From positions 1-64,000 of the forward strand of contig CAZPQQ010000004.1 of assembly GCA_964588665.1 (NCBI GenBank): a stretch of DNA of 64,000 bases, given 5' to 3'. Origin of the DNA: UBA2160 sp964588665. GTDB taxonomy: Bacteria; Chloroflexota; Dehalococcoidia; Lucifugimonadales; UBA1123. Position numbers and translations under genes: made by a program. The notes under the pieces were generated by a model that was given only the letters and a program-made list of their open reading frames with translations, was not told where the DNA came from and ran no database searches. This document shows positions 26,292 through 35,396 of this stretch, piece by piece (within the stretch, counting starts at the first letter, position 1; each line of letters begins with the position of its first letter).

Positions 26292-27194
26292 TTGAAAGAA
26301 CCAAACTTCCGGGGCATGGTCGTTTTCTTCGCTCTGGCATGTTTGTTCTCATGGCCAGTGTTCTTCGTCGTTGACGCCTGGTTAGTTCCCGGATATCTGG
26401 ACGACAGCAACGACCCTGCCGCGGCGGTCGCCCAAGTCTTCGGGCACATGCTTGGAATGTTGGGCCCAGCTTTGGCGGCTATGCTGATGTGGTGCCGCGA
26501 CCATGGACGGCGTCCGCCCAGGTTGCGGTGGAGCCAGCTCCGTTTCTATGCGGTCTCCGCCTTGGCGATGTTGGCGTTGTTCCTGGCGCCGGCTGGGCTG
26601 GGGTTGGCGTTTGACGACGCCCTCGGGTTCCGTTCCGGAATCGAGCCGTATCGATGGACGATTCTCGTTTCCGGCTTTACGTTGCTCTGGGTTGCCGGGA
26701 TGGGCGAAGAAATCGGTTGGATCGCATACTTGTTGCCTCGTCTGGCGCCGCGCCTGGGCAAGACCGGCGCTCTGCTCGTGGCCGGAGCGATCCGCGGGAC
26801 TTGGCATTGGCCGGTTCTCATCGGTCCCGTGATCCACGACGTCGTTGCGGGCGACGGCTCGGTCGTCCGGCTTGTCTTGCTCTCGGTGGCCTACGCGATC
26901 CAGCTTGCCATATCGAACGCGATCACGTTTGGCGCTGTTTTTGGCTGGCTGTGGTTCAAGACCGAGAGCGTTCCTCTGCTCGGGTGGACGCACCAGTGGT
27001 TCGATCAATCGCGGGCGATCGTGTTGATTACAGTCGCCGGACTCAGCGGCAGTCTGTGGCTCGGCGCCGCAACGTTGCTGTTGGCGCCCCTTGGTTACGT
27101 CGCTTTGATTGCCGTCGCACGCGAGGAGGGGATCACGTTGACCAAGTGGGGATGGCCGGTGCGCAATCGCGACATCGCTGACACGCACGAGTAG
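26292..27194 (+). CDS. CPBP-family intramembrane protease
   Basis: A 300-residue membrane protein with about eight helices. CPBP/Abi motif 1 is the glutamate pair in AGMGEEIGWIAYLLPRL; motif 2 histidine is in RGTWHWPVLIGP; motif 3 is SNAITFGAVFGWLW. These residues form the glutamic intramembrane protease site (relatives: Rce1 and bacteriocin-immunity Abi proteins). The EE-x-x-W variant replaces the usual EE-x-x-x-R spacing, with the arginine at PRL, as in many bacterial members. It probably cleaves a small membrane-bound peptide or protein. The start is TTG 26292. Confidence 0.82.
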   Translation: MKEPNFRGMVVFFALACLFSWPVFFVVDAWLVPGYLDDSNDPAAAVAQVFGHMLGMLGPALAAMLMWCRDHGRRPPRLRWSQLRFYAVSALAMLALFLAPAGLGLAFDDALGFRSGIEPYRWTILVSGFTLLWVAGMGEEIGWIAYLLPRLAPRLGKTGALLVAGAIRGTWHWPVLIGPVIHDVVAGDGSVVRLVLLSVAYAIQLAISNAITFGAVFGWLWFKTESVPLLGWTHQWFDQSRAIVLITVAGLSGSLWLGAATLLLAPLGYVALIAVAREEGITLTKWGWPVRNRDIADTHE

Positions 27195-27281
27195 ACGTTC
27201 CATGGCGGTCGACGGGCCAGGCCGCGAATGTCGAAGTTCATCGACGGCAAGCGTGACAAGATATTAGCGGATTCGAGCCCG

Positions 27282-28697
27282 CTACTGTATCTCGCGGAGA
27301 CGCTTCTGGGTTGCCCAGACGACAACGGTGACCGCCAGTAAAAGCACTGCCAGCATGCCGATAGCCCATTGACCGCCAAGCCAGTCGGATATGAGTCCGG
27401 CAGGGAGGACGCCCAACGGCGTGAGGCCGAAGTTCATCATGAAGATGCTCATGACCCGGCCACGATATGCGTCTTCGACCTCTTCCATAATCAGTGACTG
27501 GTTCAGGGTGCGTCTGCTCGAATCGCCCAACCCCAGCAGAATCATGATCACGGCGGCAGCCGAATACAGAGGGATCACCGCCAGCAACAACAGCGCCACG
27601 CCCGACGCCAAACTGCCGAGAATCAGAAGCAGCCCGCGTCTCCACGCGCCGGTCGACGCGATCAGCAGCGAGCCGACCAAAGAGCCTCCGCCCATGATAG
27701 CAACGAGAAGGCCCATCGACTCAGGACCAAGGTGGTAGATGTCGACGACGAACACGGGCATCAGGAATCGGAACGGCATGGCCAACACAGACGTTGCCAG
27801 CCCCATGAACAGCAACACCAGCACAAACCGGTTGCCTCGAACGTATCTGAGACCTTCTTTGATATCTCTCATCATTGCGGGCTTCCGGGCTGGCGCCCGT
27901 GCCGGTTGGGGCTTGATCATCGAGGTCGCCACGACCGACAAGATGCCCATGCCGCCGATGAGGAAGTACACGGGCGCGGGCCCGAAGAGGGCGTACATGC
28001 CGCCTGCAACGGCCGGTGCCAGCAATGTTGTCACGCTCATCCCGGCGGCGTTCAACGCCATCGCGTTGGTGAGTTCGCCTCGGTCCACCAATTGAGGGAT
28101 GATAGCCTGACGAGCGGGCATCATGAACGCGAACGCGGTGCCCTGCACCAGGGCGGCAATAGTCAGGTGGTACCATTCGATGTTGTCGGTGTAGATGGCG
28201 ACGGCGACCAGGATGGCAAGCACTCCGGCCACACCCTGACCGAGCTGGATGAGCCGCTTGCGCTCGACTCTGTCGGCGGCCGCGCCGCCGAATAGCGCCA
28301 GAGTCAACATCGGCAAGGAAGAAGCAGCGTTGACTACGCCGAGCAGAGTAGCTGAGTCGGTGAGGTCGTAAACAAGATACCCACGGGCCAGCATCTGCAT
28401 CTGCATGCCGCCCATCATCGCGAGCATGCCCAGCCAGAGCAACATGAAGTCGCGGTGCTTGAGAGACGAGAATGTCTGCCGCCAACTCGACCTTATCCCA
28501 CCGCTTGGCGGAAGGGCAGGGGGAGTTTTAGTGCGCTCCACGCCGGTCTTGTCGGTCGCGTGGCTGTCTTTGCCGGTGTCGTCGGTGGGGGTTTGGTCGC
28601 CCGATCCAGTGCCTGGATTAGGCGGGGATCCGTCTGCGGCCGACGGGTCGTCATCCCCGGATTCCGTGCCCGATGGAGCACGTGAACGGTCATCCAT
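27282..28697 (-). CDS. MFS transporter with acidic disordered N-terminus
   Basis: A 471-residue protein. The first 70 residues are low-complexity and acidic, rich in D, S, T, P and G. Then SLKHRDFMLLWLGMLAMMGG begins an MFS_3-type 12-helix transporter. Motif A is FGGAAADRVERKRLIQ. The central cytosolic loop is PQPARAPARKPAMMRDIKEG, and the second half carries GDSSRRTLNQSLIMEEVEDA YRGRV-like segments typical of the subfamily. The tail is longer than usual at the N-terminus; an internal start is possible but none has a clear ribosome-binding site. Probably an efflux pump of unknown substrate. Convergent with the CPBP gene. Confidence 0.83.
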   Translation of the reverse strand: MDDRSRAPSGTESGDDDPSAADGSPPNPGTGSGDQTPTDDTGKDSHATDKTGVERTKTPPALPPSGGIRSSWRQTFSSLKHRDFMLLWLGMLAMMGGMQMQMLARGYLVYDLTDSATLLGVVNAASSLPMLTLALFGGAAADRVERKRLIQLGQGVAGVLAILVAVAIYTDNIEWYHLTIAALVQGTAFAFMMPARQAIIPQLVDRGELTNAMALNAAGMSVTTLLAPAVAGGMYALFGPAPVYFLIGGMGILSVVATSMIKPQPARAPARKPAMMRDIKEGLRYVRGNRFVLVLLFMGLATSVLAMPFRFLMPVFVVDIYHLGPESMGLLVAIMGGGSLVGSLLIASTGAWRRGLLLILGSLASGVALLLLAVIPLYSAAAVIMILLGLGDSSRRTLNQSLIMEEVEDAYRGRVMSIFMMNFGLTPLGVLPAGLISDWLGGQWAIGMLAVLLLAVTVVVWATQKRLREIQ

Positions 28698-28969
28698 GAG
28701 GCAAGTCTACACCTACGGTCCGCTGACGCGCAACGACGCTCAAGATGACGCGAGAGAGAAGGGGCCCGGACTGCGAATGCTCTCATCCACACTAGGCGGC
28801 AGGCGCTCACAGGTGTTCAATCCGGGCCCGTAATTGACGGCGACGCAAGTTTGCGCAAGTGATGCCGTTTGTCGATGGCGACTACATCTCCGGCGCACTC
28901 TCAGATGTTAACATAATGCCTGGCGATCGACCACGATCCGGACGCAACGCGAACCGCGAGGGACCCAAA

Positions 28970-30064
28970 ATGAGCAGCAGTTTCGGCCAACTGTTCCAGA
29001 TAAGCACGTGGGGAGAGTCCCACGGAGACGCCGTCGGCGTGTCCGTTGACGGATGTCCGCCGAGAATGCCGCTGGATGTGGACCACATCCAGGCCGAGCT
29101 CGACCGCCGGAGGCCCGCTCAGAGCGAGATCACGACGCAGCGACGGGAAGGAGATCGGGCGCAGATCCTCTCGGGTGTGTTCGACGGCCTGACCCTCGGC
29201 ACGCCCATCCAGATCGCCGTCTGGAACGAGGATGCCCGCGGCAAAGACTACGAGCACATGCGAACCAAGTACCGCCCGTCCCACGCCGACTACACGTACG
29301 ACGCCAAGTTCGGAATCCGGAACTGGAAGGGCGGCGGCCGGTCCAGCGCCCGCGAGACGATCGGCCGCGTCGCCGGCGGCGCCGTGGCGCGTCAATTCTT
29401 GACCAACGAGTACGGCGTCGAGATAGTCGGGTACGTGAAGCAGATATGGAAGATCGCGGCCAAAACCGACCCGGACACCGTCGTGCGGGAAGATGTCGAG
29501 TCCAACATCGTTCGTTGTCCCGACCAGGATGTCGCGGTTCAGATGATCGACAGGATCATGCAGGCGCGAAAGGACGGCGACTCGTTGGGCGGCGTCGTGG
29601 AGTGCGTTGCCCGGAACGTGCCCGTCGGGTTGGGCGAGCCCGTGTTCGACAAGCTGGAGGCGGAGTTGGCCAAGGCGATGCTGTCGATCCCCGCGTGCAA
29701 GGGCTTCGAGGTCGGCTCAGGGTTCTCCGGAACGCTCATGACCGGCTCCGCCCACAACGACCCCTTCTACAGCGACGGCGGCAGGGTGCGCACTCGCACG
29801 AACTACTCTGGCGGTATCCAGGGCGGCATCTCCAACGGCGAAAACATCGTGATCCGCGCGGCGTTCAAGCCCACGGCCACGATCCTGGCCGAGCAAGACA
29901 CGGTGGACGTGGACGGCGCTCCGACGACGCTCAAGGGCAGGGGCCGGCACGATCCGTGCGTGCTACCGAGAGCGGTCCCGATCGTCGAGGCGATGATGGC
30001 GCTGGTGCTGACCGACCACGCACTGCGTCAACGAGGTCAGACCGGCGCGGTCAACGACGCCTAG
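28970..30064 (+). CDS. aroC: Chorismate synthase
   Basis: A 364-residue FMN-dependent enzyme that converts EPSP to chorismate, the last step of the shikimate pathway. Signatures: GESHGDAVGVSVDGCPP at the N-terminus, the first histidine block; GRSSARETIGRVAGGAVAR in the first half; SGFSGTLMTGSAHNDPF and GGIQGGISNGENIVIRAAFK in the second; and RHDPCVLPRAVPIVEAMMAL with the second catalytic histidine near the end. Start ATG 28970 follows a GAGGG; upstream in-frame starts would add an unrelated lead. The gene is complete. The pentapeptide gene begins two bases after its stop. Confidence 0.96.
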   Translation: MSSSFGQLFQISTWGESHGDAVGVSVDGCPPRMPLDVDHIQAELDRRRPAQSEITTQRREGDRAQILSGVFDGLTLGTPIQIAVWNEDARGKDYEHMRTKYRPSHADYTYDAKFGIRNWKGGGRSSARETIGRVAGGAVARQFLTNEYGVEIVGYVKQIWKIAAKTDPDTVVREDVESNIVRCPDQDVAVQMIDRIMQARKDGDSLGGVVECVARNVPVGLGEPVFDKLEAELAKAMLSIPACKGFEVGSGFSGTLMTGSAHNDPFYSDGGRVRTRTNYSGGIQGGISNGENIVIRAAFKPTATILAEQDTVDVDGAPTTLKGRGRHDPCVLPRAVPIVEAMMALVLTDHALRQRGQTGAVNDA

Positions 30065-30066
30065 CC

Positions 30067-30831
30067 GTGGCAATTCACGAGGGCCTGGTCATCACCGATT
30101 CCGAACAGCTCTACGACCTGCTCGGTCATGGCAGCCTGTTTCGCGGTTGCAACTTGGACGAGGCCGATTTCGTGTCCTTCGACGCGTTGGAGCTGGAGTT
30201 CGAGGAGTGCTCTCTGCGGGGAACGAACTTCTCCGGATTGGCCTGCCAGAGCTTTCACGTCGTCGATTCCGACCTCTCCGGCATTCGGTTCGAAAACGCG
30301 GAACTTCACGAAGCCGAGATCGTGAAGTCGAATTGCACTTCCGCCGTCTTCAGAAGCGCGAAACTGAACCTGTCCCGGCTGATCGATTGTGACATGACGA
30401 TCTGTAATTTCGACGGAGCCAATCTGTTTGGAGCTGATCTCAGCGGGTCTCGATTCAGGGGCGTGGACTTCTCGCAGGCTAGCCTCATCGGGAACACAGT
30501 GGATCGAGTCGACTTCAGCATGGCGACTCTCCGCTACAAGAAATTCAACGGCGCCAAACTGTCCGGCGTGAATTTCACGGAAGCCGATCTCTCGGGCACG
30601 GACTTCGCGGGGACTGAGTTCGTGGACTGCCACCTGAACAGCGCCGTCTTCAACGCGGAGACCGTTTTCGACGGCGCCGATCTGAGAGGCGCGACGATTT
30701 CGAGTTCGCAACTCGGCGTCGCCAGCCTCAAGGGCGCGGTCATGTCGGCGTCACAGGCCCACGGCATGCTCTTCGAGGTTTACGGCATCGTCGTCGCGGA
30801 GGACGCCGAGTCGTTCACGAAGCCGCGGTAG
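30067..30831 (+). CDS. Pentapeptide-repeat protein
   Basis: A 254-residue protein starting at GTG 30067. From about residue 20 to 235 it is built of tandem A(D/N)LXX-type pentapeptides, for example GANLFGADLSGSRFRGVDFS and GAKLSGVNFTEADLSGTDFA. These fold into a right-handed quadrilateral beta-helix; some relatives mimic B-DNA (MfpA/Qnr), most are unassigned. There are no transmembrane segments. The gene is coupled to aroC with a two-base gap, which suggests co-transcription rather than a shared pathway. Function not assigned. Confidence 0.88.
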   Translation: MAIHEGLVITDSEQLYDLLGHGSLFRGCNLDEADFVSFDALELEFEECSLRGTNFSGLACQSFHVVDSDLSGIRFENAELHEAEIVKSNCTSAVFRSAKLNLSRLIDCDMTICNFDGANLFGADLSGSRFRGVDFSQASLIGNTVDRVDFSMATLRYKKFNGAKLSGVNFTEADLSGTDFAGTEFVDCHLNSAVFNAETVFDGADLRGATISSSQLGVASLKGAVMSASQAHGMLFEVYGIVVAEDAESFTKPR

Positions 30832-31229
30832 GGGGTTGTGTCAGGCGGTCCGGAGCGCGGTCGGAGCCCTATGCATGGCTTCCAAGCAATGGGGGCAGTT
30901 GCTTCTTTTGAATCGTCCGATGCGACCGGCGACCCTCGCTGAGAATGTATAGCGCTGCAAGACGATGTCGTAGGGGAGGGTTTCAAACCCTCCCGGTGCG
31001 TCGCATGGTAAATCGCAACCGGAGCACCAGCGACCACGTAGTACCCGCGTGACAATCAATCACAACCTCGAACTCAGGCGGGAGGGTTTGAAACCCTCCC
31101 CTACGGACTCCCGCGCGGCTACTCCTGATTCAGGCAAGGTTCGGAATCATAGTTGCTGGCCAAAGCGCTATCCGGCGCGCGAGCCAGGACTCACCGTGAA
31201 TGGAACATTCATCCTTCCCGCGGCCTCAC
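30832..31229. other. Intergenic region with paired palindromes
   Basis: No gene. It holds two inverted copies of a palindromic repeat (30970-30995 and 31079-31104) and otherwise no recognisable signal. Confidence 0.55.
30970..31104. repeat. Inverted pair of GGGTTTC palindromes (MITE-like)
   Basis: The units at 30974-30994 and 31080-31100 each have perfect 10-bp arms GGGAGGGTTT / AAACCCTCCC with one loop base. Including flanking GTAGG-type bases, they are exact inverted copies about 26 bases long, separated by 83 bases. The pair could fold as one large stem-loop. A related unit with different arms is at 11163-11183. This layout resembles a REP doublet or a minimal mobile element. Confidence 0.7.
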
Positions 31230-31775
31230 CTAGGCGCCAGGAACGCGCTCCGGTTCGGAACCATCGTCATCGCCGCTGTAGACCCACACCGTGCCCGGTT
31301 GGGCGCGTCCTGCGAGGTACTCTTGCAGAGGCTCACGCATCTGCCGCACGGGATGACCGGCCAACAAGCCCTGGGCATCTTCTAATTCTGCGAATCGGGC
31401 TTGAATCACCAGTTCGTCAGGGTCGTCCGGGGCCAGTTCGCCCGCCCAGTCCGTGATCTCGAACGCGAACGCCACACTCTGGAAGCCCGCTCGGGTCTCC
31501 CAGTCGCCACGCAAGCTCCCAGGTTCGTTTCGCACGGAGTGAATCACATACGCCAACTGCCCGACACGAACGACATCCAAGCCGGTTTCCTCGCGGACCT
31601 CGCGCCGTAGGCCGTCGATCAGAGACTCTCCATGTTCCACGATGCCGCCCGGCACGAACCAACTCGGACTGGGGTCGCGGGGGCCTTGCTGTTGGATCAA
31701 CAAAACCTTGCCGTCCAAACGAAGAATCGCAGCCGTGATCAAATATGTCGGGGATTCGCCGGCATCCCCAGCCAC
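31230..31775 (-). CDS. NUDIX hydrolase
   Basis: A 181-residue protein. The Nudix box is GGIVEHGESLIDGLRREVRE followed by ETGL, matching G-x5-E-x7-R-E-U-x-E-E-x-G-U with all metal-binding glutamates present (about residues 43-65). PSWFVPGG precedes it, as in many small MutT-like proteins. It hydrolyses a nucleoside diphosphate linked to another moiety; the exact substrate is unknown. Upstream of it (higher coordinates) is the SDR gene on the same strand, 38 bases away, so it may be the last gene of the glc/SDR group. Confidence 0.9.
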   Translation of the reverse strand: MAGDAGESPTYLITAAILRLDGKVLLIQQQGPRDPSPSWFVPGGIVEHGESLIDGLRREVREETGLDVVRVGQLAYVIHSVRNEPGSLRGDWETRAGFQSVAFAFEITDWAGELAPDDPDELVIQARFAELEDAQGLLAGHPVRQMREPLQEYLAGRAQPGTVWVYSGDDDGSEPERVPGA

Positions 31776-31813
31776 AGGTCAACCTCCTCGTCGATCAAGT
31801 CCAACAAAGCCGA

Positions 31814-32605
31814 TCACACGACCGGTGACGTGCCGCCGTCGATGTTGACCGCGATTCCCGTCAGGTAGCTGGCTCGCTCGGACGCCAGGAAGGCGATCAC
31901 GTCGCCGGCCTCCTCGGATTCGCCGACACGCTTCAGCGGCACATTCTGACCCATCGAGGCGTATATGCTGTCCTGCGTCACGCTGGCGTCTTGGGCTTGG
32001 GCCAGTTCGTAACGACGCTCCCATTGGGCGCTCTTGATCAGACCGATGCAAACGGTGTTGACCAGGATGTTGTCAGCTGCGAACTCCTTGGACATGGCTT
32101 TGGTGAGCGCTACGCCAGCTGCTCTACTGACGGAGGTCGGCACAGAGGCCGCCCCGGGAGCTTTCGCGCCGAGGTTTGTCACGTTGATTATCCGACCGCC
32201 GCCCTGGGCTCTCATGTGGGGCAGCGCCAGCCGGCAGGCTCTGATGGCCCCATACAGCTTGAGCTCCAGGTCATCGTGCCATCCCTCGTCGGTCACTCTC
32301 TCGAATGGCCCCGCCGCCGACGCGCCCGCGTTGTTGACGAGGATGTCGAGCCGTCCGAACTCTGAGACCACGCGAGCCACGAGGGCTTCAACTGCGGCCG
32401 AGTCGCTTACGTCCGCCGAAATCGCCAGCACTTCGCCGCCCGTGGCTGCTCGGATCTCCGCCGCGGCCTGCTCCAATACGTCCGGTCTTCGGGCGCAGAT
32501 CGCCACCTTGGCGCCTTCGGCGGACATGCTCAAGCCAGCCGCTTTGCCGATTCCCTCGCTGCCTCCGGTGATCAACGCTACTTTGCCTGTGAGTCCCAAG
32601 TCCAT
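31814..32605 (-). CDS. Short-chain dehydrogenase/reductase lacking the YxxxK pair
   Basis: About 263 residues. The cofactor motif TGGSEGIG and the NNAG motif (LDILVNNAGASAAGPFE) are intact, so NAD(P) binding is expected. The active site differs: where classical SDRs have Y-S-A-S-K, this protein reads T-S-V-S-R (within VPTSVSRAAGVALTKAMS), so both catalytic tyrosine and lysine are replaced. It may use another residue, or be a binding or regulatory protein. The C-terminal YLTGIAVNIDGGTSPVV is normal. ATG 32605 is preferred over 32611 because AGGAG would otherwise abut the start codon. It lies 119 bases downstream of glcF on the same strand. Confidence 0.85.
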   Translation of the reverse strand: MDLGLTGKVALITGGSEGIGKAAGLSMSAEGAKVAICARRPDVLEQAAAEIRAATGGEVLAISADVSDSAAVEALVARVVSEFGRLDILVNNAGASAAGPFERVTDEGWHDDLELKLYGAIRACRLALPHMRAQGGGRIINVTNLGAKAPGAASVPTSVSRAAGVALTKAMSKEFAADNILVNTVCIGLIKSAQWERRYELAQAQDASVTQDSIYASMGQNVPLKRVGESEEAGDVIAFLASERASYLTGIAVNIDGGTSPVV

Positions 32606-32724
32606 GCTCATCTCCTGTCATAGAGTTGTTTTTGATGCCGATTCTGAGATTGTCGAACGTTGCCCGATTTTCCCGAAGCCTGCTACGAGTATCGTGGGCA
32701 GGGACCAAAGGGACGCCAGGGACA

Positions 32725-34050
32725 TCAGGGACGCTTTCGGTACGACTCGTCGAGCAGGTCGGTGACGTATTTGACCTGCACGTCCAGTCCGTCTCGCTGG
32801 GTGCCGAGTCTTAGCTGCAGCAGGCATCCCGGATTCGCCGTCGCGATGACGTCCGCCTCAGTGCTCTTGACGGCTCGCATCGTTGAGTCGAGCACTCGCA
32901 GCGAGAACTCACGCTCCGTGACCGTGTACGTGCCTCCGGCGCCGCAGCATAGCGACGCGTTTGACAGCTCCACCAGCTCGACGCCAGGGATAGACCGCAG
33001 TATCTGCCGAGGCTGCGCCGTGATCCGCTGGGCGTTCACGAGATGGCACGGGTCCTGGTACGTGACTCGATAGTTCAGCACTCCCTCCGGATGCTCGAAC
33101 GGCAGCTCGACCAGGTACTCGTGGATGTCCTTCACCATCGCGCTGAGCTGGGCGGCTTTGTCTTTGTACTCCGGATCGTCGGCGAGAAGATGATCGTATT
33201 CTTTCATCCTGGCGCCGCACCCGGCTGACGCGACGACAACGGCGTCCGCGCCGGTCGCCAAAAACGCGTCGACGTTCCTGCGAGCGAGCTCCCTTGTCGT
33301 TTCGAGGTCGCCAACGTGCGAATTTATCGCGCCGCAGCACGCCTGGCGCTTGGGCACGACAACCTCGATGCCGTTTCGCGTCAGGATGCGTACGACGGCG
33401 TTCATCTCGGGTCCGTTCACAAGGGGCATGACACACCCCGAAAGAAGCGCGACTCGACCCCGGCGCTCGCCGTCCGGCTTGACAACCTGTCCTCTCGCCT
33501 TGAACTTTGTGGCAGGCACGCCAGGCAGCGACTGTTCCATGTGGTGCAATGCCGGCGATATTCGCTTGAGGAATCCCGATCCGCGCACTATTGACTGTAT
33601 ACCGCCGCGTTGGTAGAAGCGCGCTGCGACGGCCAGCAACTCAAGTCTACTTTGGTGCGGCGCCAGCCATCTGAGCGATATGTCGGACGCGAGGGACCCC
33701 AGGGCGCCGAGTTTGCGCTTGCGCTTCACCTGCGCCATCGTGGCGCCGATGAGCCGTCCGTAGGGCACACCGGACGGGCAGGCGACCTCACACGCGCGGC
33801 ACTGAATGCACAGGTCCCAGTGCTTGACCACGGACGGCGTGACGCCGATGCGTCCCTCGTTGACGGCCTTCATCAGCGCGATTCGACCCCGTGGCGATTC
33901 GGTTTCGAGCCCCGTTTCCAGATATGTAGGGCACGCCTGGAGGCAGAAGCCGCAATGCACGCACTTGTAGAGATCGGCTTCGTCGGGCGCGTCAGGTCCC
34001 GAGAACAGCAACCGTGGGTCGATACGCGACTCACCCGCCGAAGTCGACAT
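32725..34050 (-). CDS. glcF: Glycolate oxidase iron-sulfur subunit
   Basis: A 441-residue protein with two N-terminal 4Fe-4S motifs, CVHCGFCLQACP and CIQCRACEVACP, followed by two CCG domains of the HdrB/GlpC type (QACCGAINSH; LCCGAGGTYT) that bind further Fe-S or pass electrons to quinone. In GlcDEF it takes electrons from the flavin subunits during oxidation of glycolate or D-lactate at the membrane. The start ATG 34050 overlaps the glcE stop (TGATG), showing translational coupling. Length is typical. Confidence 0.92.
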   Translation of the reverse strand: MSTSAGESRIDPRLLFSGPDAPDEADLYKCVHCGFCLQACPTYLETGLETESPRGRIALMKAVNEGRIGVTPSVVKHWDLCIQCRACEVACPSGVPYGRLIGATMAQVKRKRKLGALGSLASDISLRWLAPHQSRLELLAVAARFYQRGGIQSIVRGSGFLKRISPALHHMEQSLPGVPATKFKARGQVVKPDGERRGRVALLSGCVMPLVNGPEMNAVVRILTRNGIEVVVPKRQACCGAINSHVGDLETTRELARRNVDAFLATGADAVVVASAGCGARMKEYDHLLADDPEYKDKAAQLSAMVKDIHEYLVELPFEHPEGVLNYRVTYQDPCHLVNAQRITAQPRQILRSIPGVELVELSNASLCCGAGGTYTVTEREFSLRVLDSTMRAVKSTEADVIATANPGCLLQLRLGTQRDGLDVQVKYVTDLLDESYRKRP

Positions 34051-35390
34051 CAGATGCCTCCCACGTAACGCCCGGGATTGAGCACGCCATCCGGATCGTA
34101 TTGCTCTTTCAGGCGGATCATGATCTCGCGCGGCCCTCCGACGTCGCCCCACACGTCGATGCCTGTTTTGATCTCTAGCGGGCACCGTTCGACGATCGCG
34201 GAGCCGCCCGCGGACCGTGCGGCATTCCAAGCCAGTTGCAAGACCGACTTCGCTGAATCCGTAGATGCTTCGTCGTCAATTGGAAACCAGTAAGCCATCA
34301 CGTTCCCATAGCCGGGATGGGCCACGACGGCGGGCTCGAATCCGGGCCGTTCCGCGGAGGATATCGAATCGACGAGCTGCTGAACATCGCTCGGCGGCAC
34401 GGAGAACCGGACGGCAATTGAGGCGGCGTCTTCAGGACGCCATCCGAAATCGGCCAGCTTTCGCCAGAGGCCTGCCGCGTCAGCGCCTTCCAGTGTTTCG
34501 ACGCTTGACGCGTCGCCTTCTTCACACAGCCGAGTTGTCTCACGGGTGAGCCGTTCGAGGGTTCGTGGCCTGCCGCCCAACCTGATCGCGAGCCACCGGG
34601 TTCCGGTGAGGCGAGGCAGACCGGCCAAGTCCCCCACGCGGCCGTCGTACGAGGTGAGGGCCAACGGCGGAACGTGACTGTGCAACACGCTCATGCTCGC
34701 CCGACTGCAGTCGTCGCCGCTATTGAAGGAGGCGAGCATCGTTCGTTCGTTCATGGGCAACGGCATCAATTTGAAGGATACCTCTGCAATGACGCCAAGC
34801 GACCCGAGGCCGCCTATATGCAGTCGCGCCATGTCGTATCCGCTGACGTTCTTGACCACCTGCCCGCCACTTTTGACGACGGCGCCGTCCGCCTGGACGA
34901 CTTTCATGCCGATGACCAGGTCGCGGGGATTGCCGAACTGCCACTTCAACGGGCCGCTGACGCCAGCCGCCAACGTTCCCCCGATGGTCGCCTCGTCGGG
35001 CACGGGCGGGTCCAAAGGCAGGAACTGCCCTTGTTCGGCTAGAACTCGTTGAAGGGCGCTCAACGTCATGCCGGCCTGAAATGTACCGGTCAGATCGGCC
35101 GGACTGTGGGAAACGACCCCGTCAAGCGCTTTCAGATCAATCGCCAGGTCGAGCCGATGGGGAATGTTCCCGAGGGTCATCCTGGTTCCGCCGCCGCAGG
35201 GCGTGACTGACAGTTCGGACGCATGGGCTTCACGAAGCGTGGCGCTCAATTCGTCAACGTCGGCGGGTTGAGCCGCGGCTGAGGGGATCAACCCGTCGAC
35301 AGCGTACGCCTCGACGTCCGCGATCGTCCGCCCGCCGCCTAGCGCTCGTTCGACTGCCTGAGTTGCTTTGGAGCCGCGATCATTGGGCAT
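34050..35390 (-). CDS. glcE: Glycolate oxidase FAD-binding subunit
   Basis: A 446-residue PCMH-type FAD protein. The N-terminal FAD domain shows QPADVDELSATLREAHASEL, TPCGGGTRMTLGN, DPPVPDEATIGGTLAAGVSG and GYDMARLHIGGLGSLGVI, which wrap the ADP part of FAD. It is shorter than GlcD at the C-terminus and lacks the full C-cap, as expected for GlcE. It is the middle gene of glcD-glcE-glcF, six bases after glcD and overlapping glcF by one base. The protein is slightly longer than the E. coli subunit, suggesting a retained part of the cap domain. Confidence 0.9.
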   Translation of the reverse strand: MPNDRGSKATQAVERALGGGRTIADVEAYAVDGLIPSAAAQPADVDELSATLREAHASELSVTPCGGGTRMTLGNIPHRLDLAIDLKALDGVVSHSPADLTGTFQAGMTLSALQRVLAEQGQFLPLDPPVPDEATIGGTLAAGVSGPLKWQFGNPRDLVIGMKVVQADGAVVKSGGQVVKNVSGYDMARLHIGGLGSLGVIAEVSFKLMPLPMNERTMLASFNSGDDCSRASMSVLHSHVPPLALTSYDGRVGDLAGLPRLTGTRWLAIRLGGRPRTLERLTRETTRLCEEGDASSVETLEGADAAGLWRKLADFGWRPEDAASIAVRFSVPPSDVQQLVDSISSAERPGFEPAVVAHPGYGNVMAYWFPIDDEASTDSAKSVLQLAWNAARSAGGSAIVERCPLEIKTGIDVWGDVGGPREIMIRLKEQYDPDGVLNPGRYVGGI

Positions 35391-35396
35391 GCGTCG

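Noticed and set aside
30970..31104. Paired palindromes as a small CRISPR array
   Set aside because: Only two units in opposite orientation with one spacer-like segment; a CRISPR needs direct repeats and no cas genes are present.
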